A stretch of 64,000 nt of DNA from Welwitschia mirabilis. Lineage: Eukaryota; Gnetophyta; Gnetopsida; Welwitschiales. The stretch's first letter is position 1; every line of letters starts with the position of its first letter. Positions 1 through 12,479 of the stretch are shown here, piece after piece. The notes beneath the pieces are model-generated. The model was not told the DNA's origin and searched no databases. It saw only the letters and a list, made by a program, of their open reading frames with translations. Position numbers and translations under genes: made by a program. The stretch covers positions 215,701,521 to 215,765,520 of the forward strand of contig JBOZIK010000001.1 in the NCBI GenBank assembly GCA_051453625.1. Direction: 5' to 3'.

Positions 1-479
1 GTTAACATCTGAATGATAGTTTATAAAAGTTGATTTATTTCTTATTCTAAATGTTGGAAGGCTTTAGCTATTTGGTCATTAATTTTAAATTTTGTATTAC
101 TTATAACGAACTAAATATTCATGAATTATTTCAAAGCTTCCTCTAGTAATCTACTTTAAGGTTAATTAGATAGCTATGATTGTGAGGTGGATTCTTCATT
201 TTATGTTATTTTCAAGGAAAAGCTGTGATGATTTCTCTAATTTAAATTATAAGAATATCAATAAGAAAATGATAATTTCTATGGTTGTTACTATTATTAT
301 CTTCAAAAGGATATTTTTTCTTATATGAGATTCACCAAGCTAGTCACTATTTATTTATAAAGGTATATAATATAATGCTCATTAGTTTCATACTCATCAG
401 AAAGTACATGTAGCAAATATAGTTTAACCACTAGTTATTTTAAATTTTAGTTGCCTCAAGCTTGTATAATCTCTTGGTG

Positions 480-1110
480 ATATGGTCTAGCTTCTTAAAT
501 AGTCTATCTTAACTATTCTTCATCTTATGTCTTTGAAGTCTTGTTTAGCCACTTTAGTATTTTTAGTAAACCTGTACCAATGTTCATAACTCTTAGCTAT
601 ATTTTCTAAGTTTTTTTCATACTTCATTAGGCTCTTTGCATATTACATTTTTACCATTCATCATTTTTATTAGTTGTCTACTTTGTGAACTTAGTTATTC
701 AAAAATCTTAATAATTTCTAAGCCTAAAAATGATATTATAGACATCTCTTCAATAAGTCTTTAAATTGATCAAATTCCTTATGGAAAAGTTCTTTGTTTT
801 ATTCCTAAAAGTCTATGATTTTTATTTTAAGTTTATTAGTTTTATGGGATGGAAAGTATTTATTTAAGAATTCATATATAAATTCTTACCATATTTTAAT
901 GGAATAATATTTTAGGGTCTATATTCAAGATCTTATCTCTTTTTAAAAAGAGAAAGGGCAAAGTTTTATCCTAGCTACTTGACCTTATCTATATACATTT
1001 GAAATTAAAGCCTCAAAGTATCTTAGGTATTCATAAAGGCCTTTGAAATCTATGCCATAAAACTATACTAACAAATTCATACAAAAGATTTGATTTTGAT
1101 TCCATTCTTA
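480..1110 (-). pseudogene. Ty3/gypsy-type gag remnant
   Basis: Reading the minus strand from about 1083 downward gives a single frame broken only by stop codons, with no frameshift needed. It resembles the retrotransposon gag domain (Retrotrans_gag family). An N-terminal stretch contains YLRYFEAL, then GQVARIKLCPFSF, a helical core KEIRS*I*TL where plant elements usually have a Trp and a Gln, then FLNKYFPSHKT and FKDLLKRC. The stops fall where Trp or Gln is expected, so G-to-A or C-to-T decay explains them. Gag would form the virus-like particle of the element. No protease or pol is visible because the window begins downstream. The assignment rests on recalled family patterns; a copia gag is less likely because of the KYFPSHKT and FKDLLKRC blocks. 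Confidence 0.55.
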
Positions 1111-1289
1111 TGATGAGGTAAAATCCATAGAAAATAGTATAGCTAAACTCTTAAGATATTATAATTCTTTCAAAATTTTCTTAGATAATCCTTGACATAC
1201 ATTATCTCTATCTATGTTAGGTAGTGTTGACTAGGCTAGAAGAATGTTAATCAGGTTTACAATTAAGGTCTTACTAGTCTAAAACAAAA

Positions 1290-2770
1290 TTCTAAAAAAT
1301 ATTGGTAAAAATAAATGTGGAAGTTATTTAGAGGTAATTGATATTCTAGATTATTAACAAAATCCTAGTTTTAATGATGGCATTTATGAAATGCAATATA
1401 TTTTATGTGTAGACAAGGTATAAAAGACATCTCTCAAGTTGGCAGGATACTGTAAGTATAAACAAAGATTAATGAAAATAAAATTTGATCTCTAAGGCAT
1501 TAAACATGATTTACATAAGAGACTCATAATGCTATAAAGCTAGAGATAATCTAGTTCATAGATTATCAAGATTAGATAAAGTTAATAATAGAAATCTACA
1601 AAGTGAAAGACATCTATGTCTAATAGACATCTAAAAACTAGAAGACATCTATGCTAATTTAAACCTACAGGTAAAGAAATATGTCTATCAATCAAAAAAC
1701 ATCTAAACTAAGTGCACTACTAAAAGACATCTATCCAGTGAAAGACATCCATGCTAAAGTAAAATAGGTAACAGAAGTCAATTTATGATAGTAAGATGAC
1801 AATAATGATTTAACCATTTTTTAGGAAACTAGACAGGTTATGCACACTAAATTCTTGATGTTATAAAATTAGAGAAATATTAGTTTAAAGCTTGTTGAAG
1901 TCTAGGAAGTTTTACTATATATGTTTATCTCATCAAAGATGTATGCCTAAGAAATACATGTATCATATGATAGACATCTCTTCTAAAAATTAAGATAATA
2001 GAAACATAACCTTCAAACAATGAAAACTAGCTATTTATAGTTATTAAAGAGTGTCTAAATTAATTTAAATGATTATTTATTTAAGTTAATTGAGTAGAAT
2101 ACATGATGAGTATAAAATAAACAACAAATAATGATTGATTAAACTTACCCATGCTAGAATCATTTGGAATTAACTAATGGATACTTTTACTAAAGCTATC
2201 TTGTGATCTAAGCTCATCCACTACTACATCCTTGCCATTTGATTTTATCAGGTGGCTACATCAAAAGAGGATTTAACTACTGAACATGTATCATTATTTT
2301 AGGCTTGTTCTCCCTTGACTTTAAGTTATTAATACTTCATTATTAGACTATTTGATTTATATAATTTCTCATTTTAGTTTAAATACATTTTTCCACATCT
2401 TTCTCTTTTTAGGGTCCCTTGCTTAGGAATTCCAAAGTATAAGAAAACCCTTTTATGGATGTACTCCTTGACATTTGACAAGTACTTTTGAGAACTTTTG
2501 GATAATGTCCTATTATAGTCCCTAAGAGGAAGAGAGTGTTTCCATGCGAGAGGCATATCATTTGTGTGTAAGATAAGTGGTTCTTCGAAATCACTATTTA
2601 TAACAAGTTAACAATATTCAAATATGTGAAGGAAAAATAGCCTCTATGTGTGGATGTACCAAAGTTAGGAAACCATATAAATTGACAAGGTTTTTATTTT
2701 TATATGTTTATTTGTTGGTTCTTTAATTTTTTCAATTGGTTGAACTTATTCATCCCTTTCCTCTGAGTTC
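1290..2770 (+). repeat. LTR-like module, copy A of a large dispersed repeat
   Basis: This stretch aligns by eye, end to end, with 42860-44340 (copy B) and 50668-52085 (copy C). Shared landmarks are a block near 1360 (AGTTTTAATGATGG), a cluster of AGACATCT motifs near 1610-1745, a block near 2400 (TCTCTTTTTAGGGTCCCTTG), and an end near 2750 (TTCATCCCTTTCCTCTGAGTT). The last 400 bases, with a purine-rich GAGGAAGAGAGTG stretch and GTACCAAAGTTAGG, look like the downstream part of a plant LTR. I did not find convincing TG/CA ends, a target-site duplication or a primer-binding site, so LTR is an inference. Confidence 0.6.
1425..1750 (+). repeat. cluster of AGACATCT motifs (copy A)
   Basis: AGACATCT occurs at 1425, 1609, 1625, 1643 and 1725, with one-base variants near 1699 and 1743. 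Several lie 16-18 bases apart and most are followed by A or AT. Equivalent clusters lie in copy B (43182, 43253, 43299, 43317) and copy C (50973, 51025, 51062). Short motifs repeated inside an LTR-like region are often transcription-factor sites, but no factor can be named. Confidence 0.5.
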
Positions 2771-4040
2771 AAACATCCTCAATAAGGTAGTATAATTTTC
2801 AAAGATATGATTATGAACTAATTATCCTTTTAAGATTATTTAGGAATCATACCTATCATGATTATAATTAACTTAATTATTATTTAATGTTTTGAATTAT
2901 TATAAATATGGTTAACCTCATGATTATTTAGAGGTTAACATGTATATACTTAATTATATAATTATTTAGGAATCAAGGTTATAGTGGATATAAATTATAT
3001 ATTAACCTAGAGCTATGATATCATTATGTAACACTTTAACTTAAAATAGTATAATTAGGCATTTTTTTAGTTAATTAAAATTCTTAGTAAAAGTAGGATT
3101 AGCTTTCACACATGATTTATTAGCATATTTACCTATTTTTAACAAATATAAATATTATAAATTAATTCTTATGGAAATATTATTCTGATTTACAAACAAT
3201 AGTAAGGTCACTTATGTGTTCTATATTTCTTCCTAGTTTTTCACTACATAGAGATATATTATATATGGTTTATGAGATGTCAATTTATTTTAATACAAAC
3301 ATGGATATAAGTTTAGGATAATCCCTAACCAATATTATAGGAGGTTGCATCCCCCATTNNNNNNNNNNTTAATAGAATTTTAAATTAATATCTAACTATT
3401 ATCTATACATGATTTTGTTCTATTTCATGTTCTAAACTAAACAGATATGGCTAAGCTTAACTCTATGAGCATAAAATTTACATTGATATACTATTAAAAA
3501 GGTGATAGATAATACATGAGGTGGATGCATGCTTATAAGTAATTCTCCCTTCCTTAAAGAATTTTAAGAGTTTGCAAGATGAACCTTTGACATTAAAAGA
3601 TCAACATACTAAATCAAATTAAGTACATACATGGGTAGGATATAAGAGTGATGATTAAATTCACATATTTAAGGGTTTACATTTTTTTCTAAAGAATGTG
3701 ACCCACCCTGGTGATAAAATCTAACTACAGGGATGATCTTTATTAGAATTATCTTGATTTAATTATCATTTGATAAATATACCATAAAATGCATGCATAA
3801 AATTATAAATAATATGGATATTTAGTTTCTTGTTTACGTACAAAATATAAGTTTAAATTGATTTATTTTATTTTAATACAAACAATCACACATTTAAAAA
3901 AAAAATACATAAAATTCATTTGACATATTACAAAATAATTGATTTTGAAAACATGGTAATGGCATTAAGACATTATAAATATATTCTTTTCATTTCACAT
4001 AATCATAATTTCAAAGTAAATCAGTTTTTCACTCTAGAGT
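2770..4040 (+). repeat. AT-rich module of large dispersed repeat, copy A
   Basis: This continues copy A and is collinear with 52085-53352. The shared order includes ATTATTTAGGAATCATACCTATCATGATT-like text (2845; 52148), a block TTTCACTACATAGAGATAT-like (3238; 52567), and CATTTGACATATTAC (3918; 53246). No coding potential was seen in either copy. The short open frame at 3920-4108 overlaps the end of this repeat, has an unrelated partner in the other copy, and looks like chance. Confidence 0.6.
3359..3368. other. assembly gap (10 N)
   Basis: Ten undetermined bases. The homologous place in copy C (about 52680-52695) reads through without a gap, so the missing text here is probably short AT-rich repeat sequence. 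Confidence 0.95.
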
Positions 4041-4099
4041 TCATTTTAAAAGAAAGCAAAAATATTCTACACATGAAACTAAACTTATCTTTAAACCCC

Positions 4100-5013
4100 T
4101 TTCTCTAAGTCCAACTAGTAGCTTTCTAACATAATAATCTGATTAATTAAAAGATAAATAGAAGTATAAGATTTCATATTTACTTAAAATTCATGTATCT
4201 ATAAAATCAATAAAGGATATAAACATCAAAAAAACCTAATAAATTTGACTAGATTTCCAACATGAAGTCCATTATATATTTCTAAATATATTTGTTAAAA
4301 TAATAGTAAATAAGAAAAATAAGGATTTTATATACAAATGAAAAGTATTGATAATATTATAAAATTAAAGAAACATTAAAGTACACCTTCCTTAAATAAC
4401 TATTTACTCAAACTCCACTTATGCTAAAATAGGAAATCTACTTATTATTCAAGAATAAGGCCTTCATAAGAAAGACATGATTTATGCTTGATCAAGAAAA
4501 TTTAATAAATATGATATAAAATAAGATTGATTTATGATCATATACTTTAAAATATTAAATTATTATCATATTTAATAATTTTTTATAATTAATTAGATAA
4601 TTTTTAGCCTTTTAAGGGACTTTATGATTAAAACTTAATAATTAATTATGTACAAGTGTAATAATACATTATTAGAGCTTTTCTTAAACTAGACTCATTA
4701 TATAACTTTTAAAAATTAACTCTATCAAATTTTAATATTTATAAATTTTTCCATTAAGATAATACATTAAGTGTAAAGACTATCTAAATGTTTAAAATTA
4801 TTATTAGACCATACTAAACTAGAAAGGTAATAACTTTTAAAATACTTTACATTTTAAAGTGATTTAAAAGTTTTTAGAAAGACTATAAAATTCTATATAA
4901 TTTAGACTACTCATTCAATAGAAAAAACATAGTATTAATTTTTTAATCTATAAATACATGCTCATTATTTTCTATTTTATTTTTAGAGATAATTTTATAA
5001 AATAATTTTTAGA
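4100..5013. other. AT-rich sequence, nothing recognised
   Basis: The stretch is very AT-rich, with stops in all frames and no motif I recognise. It ends in a short repeated text (ATAATTTTATAAAATAATTTTTA) that reappears directly after the following gap. Confidence 0.5.
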
Positions 5014-5427
5014 NNNNNNNNNNNNNNNNNNNNNNNNNNNNNNNNNNNNNNNNNNNNNNNNNNNNNNNNNNNNNNNNNNNNNNNNNNNNNNNNNNNNNNN
5101 NNNNNNNNNNNNNNNNNNNNNNNNNNNNNNNNNNNNNNNNNNNNNNNNNNNNNNNNNNNNNNNNNNNNNNNNNNNNNNNNNNNNNNNNNNNNNNNNNNNN
5201 NNNNNNNNNNNNNNNNNNNNNNNNNNNNNNNNNNNNNNNNNNNNNNNNNNNNNNNNNNNNNNNNNNNNNNNNNNNNNNNNNNNNNNNNNNNNNNNNNNNN
5301 NNNNNNNNNNNNNNNNNNNNNNNNNNNNNNNNNNNNNNNNNNNNNNNNNNNNNNNNNNNNNNNNNNNNNNNNNNNNNNNNNNNNNNNNNNNNNNNNNNNN
5401 NNNNNNNNNNNNNNNNNNNNNNNNNNN
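5014..5427. other. assembly gap (414 N)
   Basis: 414 undetermined bases, so probably a sized gap rather than a default 100-N spacer. The same AT-only text, TAAAATAATTTTTAGA, stands on both sides, which suggests the gap covers a low-complexity AT tandem repeat. Confidence 0.95.
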
Positions 5428-5595
5428 TAAAATAATTTTTAGAAAATTAGATAATTTTATAAAATAATTTTTAAAAAATTATTAACTCTTAGAAAAATTA
5501 CTTTTAGTAAGTTTTTATAATCTCAATTAAACAACCCTCAACTTAAAAAAAGCTCCTTAAATTCTAATAATAATTAATGAGTTATGATCTTCTTA

Positions 5596-5835
5596 ATGTA
5601 TGTAACCAATTTCAATAAAATGGACTTTATCTAAACAAAAACATAAAAATTCATATAAAAACTAAGTAATTTTAGTTAATAAAATTTAATACAAATGGCT
5701 AATGTAATAGAACATATGTTACCAATTTCCAAAAAAAGAACTTTATCTAAACAAAAACATAAAAATTCATACAAAAAACTAAGTAACGATAGTCAATAAA
5801 ATTTAATACAAATGGATAATGTAACAGAATATAAA
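5596..5835 (+). repeat. 116-bp tandem duplication, two copies
   Basis: CTTTATCTAAACAAAAACAT begins at 5625 and again at 5741, and the following text (ACTAAGTAA, AATTTAATACAAATGG, TAATGTAA) repeats in the same order. The copies differ by scattered substitutions, so the duplication is old. It is non-coding. Confidence 0.8.
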
Positions 5836-7440
5836 ATATCAAAAATAAATTTTAACTAAATAAAAATTTGTATTAATTATAAAATTAAGTTACAAGATTA
5901 AGTGAAAATGAACAATTTCAAAGAGCCTTAGAAGTAACATGAAAGACTACCTAGCATAAGTGGGATTGAGAATCAAATAACCCATCCTAATAAAAGGATT
6001 ATAATGCATAAAGCCACTTTTAAATCAATCAATAATGCATAACAAAACATGAGTATCCAAGTATCATAGTAAATCCTTTAGTCACTTGACCAAAATTATT
6101 GATTATTGATCCCATCAATCAAGTATGTAAAGACATCCCTCAAATCTCTCCCTAAAATTGGTTTGAGCTAAATGAGAGGGATATATTATGTAATGGCCTT
6201 ATGTAATACTCTATTGTGCCATGTATTTCTTTAAAAAAAGAGATAACATAGGAATATAATAAGTAGAGGTAACCTACTTTAAAACATAATGATTGAAAGC
6301 TTCTATGGGAAGAAGATTGATGAACATTTAATTAAGATTCAAGATCTAATCTCTAAGACCTAAGCTCTAAGCTCTAAGATCCTACTACAAGATCAAAGCT
6401 TCAAGCTCCAAACTTTAAAAAAATAGAATAATAAGAGAAGAGAAAAATATTGAAGAGTGAGAAGAAAATTTGATAGTATTCACTTGCTTAAACCTAAAAA
6501 AAAAAATCTTAAAGAAATGGAAGGGATCTATTTAGAAATAAATGATAAACAAAAAGTTTTTGATTTAATTGGTTAAAGATCATATACCATTTTACCCATG
6601 AGGTAATATGATTAGATTAAAGTGGATAAGATTGATCACATTAAATTGAATAACGTGGTTCAATTGAATTGGATAAGATTGGTTAATGAAAAATTATTTG
6701 AGCTTGAGAAATAAGTGATATTGATATATAAATGACAAAAATACATCATATTTATAATCATACACCTAACTAGGATGAGTATTTATTTTTTTAATCACAT
6801 AGATTAATTACATACATTATTTCCTCATGCTAGTTCCTTTTTAGTCCTTCATAGACTCATCGCAATATTTAATTAGCTAAAAAAATTAAAAAATATATGA
6901 TATTCATTAAAAATAAATATTTTCCTATGTATCAATATCAAAATTGTTATGTGTCATAATAAGATAAATTTTTCCAATTCCAAAAAATAAGAAAATGAAT
7001 ATTTTATTACCAAGTACTTTAACAAATATCAAAAAGAATAAAATTCATGATAGAGTAAAATCTACCTATTCATTCTATTTAAAGTGCATGTAGTTATTCA
7101 AATTCTCATTAATTTTGTCATCCATCAAATCCTTCAACACAAGACATAGACAGAAATATTTCATAATAGAATATTGTAAACTTAAATTTTTATCCACTTT
7201 TTTTTACCAACTACATTATCCATTTATTTTTACCAAGTAATTTTAGTTTTCTAACTTGGATTAAACATATACATTTGATATTCCATTTATGTAAATATTT
7301 TATGACTATCTTATGTGTTCTTGTGAGATTCTCACTTTAGTAAATTTACGATATAAATTGAATGCCTCTACACAAATGGACTTATTTGATTGCAACATTT
7401 GAACATATTTTTTATTAATTTCTTTTCTAATAAAAATTTC
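5836..7440. other. AT-rich sequence, nothing recognised
   Basis: No coding frame or RNA gene was seen. Near 6345-6420 there is a run of short, imperfect repeats of the type AAGCTCTAAG/AAGATC. Near 6560-6690 there are imperfect repeats of TGGATAAGATTG. Both look like local slippage. Confidence 0.4.
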
Positions 7441-9175
7441 ATAAAATAATTAACACAAATATCAAGTACTAAAAATTACTAAAAATAATTAAGATTAATT
7501 AGTTAAGATATCATACAATCATTTAGAATACAAAATTAAGGATAATGCAAATTTTCAACATAAGAAAACATATAACACATCATTGTTTACAAAGTAAATA
7601 CTAGTTTCTATAAAGCCTCTAATTAAAGAAAGGGTTTCATATTAAAACTACAATACCAAATATTATGATATAATTAATAAATTAATTTATTTAATATTTA
7701 AGTAACTAAAGGTTACAAAATGTGGCATATAATAGATGAATAATGTTAATGTACCATCCTTAATAAGCACAAAATTTATAATATTAAGTATATATTTCTA
7801 TCACAAAATGTAGAAATCATTTTATATAAGTATGAATAATAATAATCCTTATATATATAATAAATTACTCATATCTTTTACATTAAAATAGCTAGCATGA
7901 GAAAAAATACTAAATTAGATCCTTTTCTTAGTTCATAATTAGATTCATAAACTTTATCATTTAATACTAATAATTAATAAAATAAATTATTTTTAAAAAA
8001 ATGCACATTCAAAGCATGGTGACAAGTTTAACTAATAAAAAACCATTACCAAAGCATAATATGGTGAAGATGAAAGTAAAGAAATTCATAGTGCATAAAA
8101 TGACACATGAAAAATGGAGATAAAGTTTGAAATGATTTCTAAAATATTCAAATTCTACTTTTCATTACTTATGTACATATGCAATAAATATTAACATATC
8201 CCTTTAATAAGAAGATGAATCATTATTTTATTATATACATGTATCACATGATTAGCCCTTTTAATAAATCTATAAACAAAAACTATAGCTTGCATTATAG
8301 GTATCTTTTTTTATGCTCTTTACCATTTCATTTTGCTAGTTTGACTCATTAGAAGGACCTTCTTCAAATGTAAGAGTAGAAATGCATCTTGCATGTAGTC
8401 TCCATGAATTAAAAATGCAACTTGTAAAGGAAGAATTAAATCTATGATGTTAATTTTATGATAGAAATTAATACAATGTATTTTTATATTATAAAGTATT
8501 AATAATTATTTCTATTATTTATATTTCACTACACTGGTATGTTAAAAGTATTGTAAATGCTTATATTACTTGACAATGTGACATTTTTCATTTCTCACAC
8601 CTATATCTATGGTTGTGTAGATATTTAAAATATAATAGTGCTTAAAAATAAGTGTTGTCCAACATCCATTTATTACTTTTCTTATACTATATAATTCCCT
8701 AAATATATAGCTTATGTATATAAGTAGATTATCTATTTAATAAAGCGTCTATTTCTTATTCTAATAGTTGTCCTTGGAAAGTAGTATGGAAGAATTAAAT
8801 AAGAGATCCAAAGTTAAGATGAATAATAGAAATAAAACTAGGTACTTTAAGAATTTACTTTTAAAAAATATATTTGAATGAAAAATTTATGATACTAGGC
8901 TTGCATTAGTACAGATTCTTTCATGCTTTTCTATATTTTTTTAAAATTAATTTGCATAATTAATTTTAATTTCTAGACTTATAACTCTTCTAGTGAATTA
9001 TGTTTTTAAGAAGTCTTGGAATTGCATCACATTATATGGTAAAAAGATTCTTCATGAATGATCCCTTGGATTTTCATAATGATAAGGGAAAGTTATGACT
9101 AGTTCTATAAGATAACTAAGGAGAATCTTAAATGTCATATGTTTAAATTTTATGGAAATTCAACATATCCACATT
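7440..9175 (+). repeat. downstream part of large dispersed repeat, copy 1
   Basis: This is collinear with 59250-60037 followed by 63072-64000. Landmarks: CATAAAGCCTCTAATTAAAGAAAGG-like text (7610; 59391), GATGAATA.TGTT..TGTACCATCCTTAATA (7735; 59515), AAAGCATAATATGG (8053; 59843), and, beyond the insertion in the other copy, CTCCATGAA (8400; 63227) and AAGAAGTCTTGG (9008; 63840). No reading frame is conserved between the copies, so this is non-coding repeat sequence. The homology runs to the end of the window. Confidence 0.7.
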
Positions 9176-10550
9176 CACTAAACTAATATTATCTTTCATT
9201 TAAGTTGATTCAAAATGCATTTTTTCTATTTTAAGAACTTTACCTTTCCATAATTAAAAATAATATTTCTTATTTGATCATCCTAAACACATAAGAACAA
9301 AATACAAATTACATTCCATTTTAACCTAAGATTCCATTTTTAAAAGGAGATAAGATTATATTCTAGTTGAAGATTTCACATTCCCATGCATGACATATGT
9401 TATTAAGAAAAGAACACTTGTACTTTGCATAGACTCATGTCCATTGAAATGAATACTTAATGACTTATTCTGTCATCTATAAACAAAGAATTCAATCCTA
9501 TATTTTCCAAATAAACTACCAATATCCAACTTTTAATTTTCCACTTTAGATATTTTACATTATCCTTAGCATAGTAGTGTCCATTTATTCTAGTAGTGCC
9601 ATCATCATTTTTCCACTAGTCATGTTTACCCTATGTTAAAATATCTAGGATGTCTTCAAACTTTATTATGAAGATGCATTCCGTTAGTTTCTTTAAGATT
9701 ATACTGTTATATACCTTGATAAGAGAAATGAAAGAGGATAAGGAGGTATTATACCTAATATGGTAAAAACCTATTTTCCTAATAAGGTAAAGTAATTTTT
9801 TATAAACTTATATGTTTTTTATAATAGGAATAAGGATGAAGAAAAAAATGGAGAGGGGAAAAAAATAATATCTTGGAAACTTATAACTAGGATAAGAAGA
9901 CTTAAATTTGTTATTACTTCCATTTGATTACTAGAACTCTTTCATTAACTAATGATGATTAAGATCTATATTATTTAAACAGAAATTTGATAAATTTATG
10001 TATAAAGCATGATGTAATGTATCCTTCAAATAAATATGGTATTTTTCCTATTACATTTTATTTTAAAAATTAATTAACACTCCTTAGATTTATTATTAAA
10101 AATAAATTCCCTTTTTTCTTATTATTCCAATACCTATTATTCTTCTCTGCATTTCATTTCTATAATGTAGAATGAAAAAAGATCCAATATATGTAAATTT
10201 ATCTTCGATATTTTTAAATGTTCAAGAGGAGATACCAAAAATATCCTTGTTACCACCTTTTTTGGTAATAATCTAAGATCTATTGATGTTAACAAACCTT
10301 TGCACATAGAGTTTTAGAATGGTAAAGGAATGGATTTCATTATGAATCATAAAATCACTTAAGTTAACAAGCATGAAAAATTAGATTTAACTTTAATAAG
10401 AGAAGTTGACACATACAAAATTCAAGAAGAAGAATAAGAAATAAAAAAATAACCACCATCATCTAGAATATGTATTTCTACTTCTTCCTAAGAAGAAATA
10501 AAATTAGTGGAGATGTTACTAATGAAGAATAAAATTTTGATACAAAATAT
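9176..10550. other. AT-rich sequence, nothing recognised
   Basis: No recognisable gene. From about 10250 there is a frame with few stops (plus strand, text like RSIDVNKPLHIE) that could be the wreck of a coding region leading into the 24-codon repeat at 10600. I cannot assign it. Confidence 0.35.
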
Positions 10551-10599
10551 TTGGAGAAAAATCATGAAGATAAAAAGGAAATCAAAAAAAATACTAACA

Positions 10600-10743
10600 A
10601 TAACAAGAAAAATATGATATCTAAGCTTCATGAGATTCATAGATGTTTAAGCTCTAAAGAGGCCCCTTTCAATAACAAGAAAAATATGATATCTAAGCTT
10701 CATGAGATTCATAGAATTTTAAGCTTTAAAGTGGCCCCTTCTT
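10600..10743 (+). repeat. 72-bp (24-codon) tandem duplication in a short open frame
   Basis: ATAACAAGAAAAATATGATA starts at 10600 and again at 10672, and the rest of the 72-bp unit follows in the same order with a few substitutions. Because 72 is a multiple of three, the open frame at 10551-10808 carries the unit twice, with NNKKNMISKLHEIHR in both. The frame is Lys/Asn-rich, only 85 codons long, and has no recognisable domain or start context, so it is more likely a remnant than a gene. Confidence 0.65.
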
Positions 10744-10879
10744 ATAGGATACTCACTCCACAATACTTTTTTTTATTTAATGTTTTCTCTCTAGTTCTAT
10801 CTCTATGATTTTTTCTATGACTTTTTAGCTTTATAATGATTTCTTCTAATAGAGTAATAGAAATGTATGTTATTTTTTC

Positions 10880-11360
10880 CTTAGAAATTTAATATTTAAA
10901 GTTAAATTACAATATTTTTAATCATTTTCGATATCCAGGCCATCATAATATTTTATTCTGGGATGTAAGGTATCAAAATTTTTTAAGATGTTCATTATTA
11001 TAAGTATAGAAATCAAATAAATTTTTAAATATTTTAGAAGAATAAAAGTTAAAAATTTAAGAAAAATGTTGAAAATTATGAATAAAATTAGACTTGAAAA
11101 GTTAAAAACCTTTTCAATTTAAGAAATGTAATGTTTAAAGTTAAATTGGAATATTTTAAATCATTTTCAACGTTCGGGCCACCGTAATATTTTGTTTGGG
11201 GGTGTAAGGCATCAAAAGTTTGCAAAATTTTCATTATTGTAAGTAAAAATGCTAAGTAATTCTATGTTTTAAACATTTTAAAAGGATAAAAATTACACAT
11301 TTGAGGAAAATGTTAAAAATTATAAATAAAATTAGACTTAAAAATTTAAAAACTTTTGCA
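10880..11360 (+). repeat. 239-bp tandem duplication, two copies
   Basis: GAAATTTAATATTTAAAGTT at 10884 matches GAAATGTAATGTTTAAAGTT at 11123. Both are followed in order by an AATCATTTTC block, a GGCCA(C/T)CGTAATATTTT-like block, a GGTGTAAGG(C/T)ATCAAAA block and ATAAAATTAGACTT. The second copy keeps more G and C, including ACGTTCGGGCCACCG, so the first seems further decayed. It could be a short remnant of a satellite. Confidence 0.75.
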
Positions 11361-11429
11361 ATTTGATGCATCAATTTGACTCAATTTGTAAGTAATACAT
11401 TTAAATTAAGTTTTAAGGTATTTAATTTT

Positions 11430-12040
11430 ATTTTAACATTTGTTTTTGATCTTGAATGTAATACTTTAAAACTTTTTAAGATTATAAATATCATTTTAAA
11501 CTTAAAATTTTTGCATTATTTTCCAAGAGACTTGTAAAATGCTAGTTGAAGGTGTTATTATAGTTTAGTTTTTATAGAATTTTATGCCTTTAGTAGATAA
11601 ATTAGTGTAAGGCTATAAACAATATTTCTAACATTTGTTTTTCTACTAGTGAAGCTTTGATCTTAGTTATTACTTATTAAAAAAACACTAATACTTAGTT
11701 TCACTATGTAGATTATCCAAATTATTTGATTTTGGATTAAAGGTGTAGATGCTAAGAAGAGTACCATTGCCATAATATCTATAGTGCTATCATTATTCTA
11801 AATCATGATGAATTTCATAAAAGCTAAGGTGAATATTACCCATAAAATAAGAAAATCAAATTAAGAGATAATGATAAAAGTCAATTAAATGTCAAAAATC
11901 CAAGAAAAATACTAGGAAGATAATCTAAATGATGAAGCAATCTTGCTTTGGCTACATTAAATAAATTTAAATGTATAAATCAATTCGAATTAAATATAAA
12001 ACCTTACTTCTAAATCCAACACATTACAAAACTTCTTATT
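11430..12040. other. AT-rich sequence, nothing recognised
   Basis: No reading frame, RNA or repeat structure could be supported here. Confidence 0.4.
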
Positions 12041-12047
12041 GAGATGT

Positions 12048-12128
12048 AGTTAAGGCATAAGGCATAAGGCATTAAGGCATAAGGCATTAAATAAATTAGT
12101 TAAGGCATAAGGCATTAAACAAATTAGT
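12048..12128 (+). repeat. short tandem repeats of TAAGGCAT / TAAGGCATTAAA
   Basis: About eight copies of TAAGGCA lie head to tail. The longer unit GTTAAGGCATAAGGCATTAAA.AAATTA is also duplicated near 12075-12125. Simple slippage explains it. Confidence 0.8.
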
Positions 12129-12479
12129 TGCAATCTTTAACAAACTATACTTAGCCATTTGATATTCATAGAAAACAAATCTAGAAGGTAACTCCTCCTA
12201 ATTTACCAAGATAGATCACCCTCCTTAATAAAGAGTATTTATGATTGCAAAGAGATTCTTTTTACTTATTAATACAGAGAAGTCATTTAATTTGTTTTAA
12301 GTCCATTTTAATTATGTAAGCGATTTTTCTTTATTATTATTTTTATCATTATAAATTGCATAATTCTATTTTATAGATATTAAGATGTCAAATTATGATA
12401 ATTGACAATCAAATCTATTATTTCATCTATGCAAGTTTATTATTTTTTTTAAGGATCCTTTAGAAGCTACTTATTTAAA

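Noticed and set aside
10551-10808. 85-codon frame with a 24-residue internal repeat as a real small gene
   Set aside because: Low-complexity Lys/Asn text with no promoter, partner or homology and an ATG in poor context. Kept only as a repeat.
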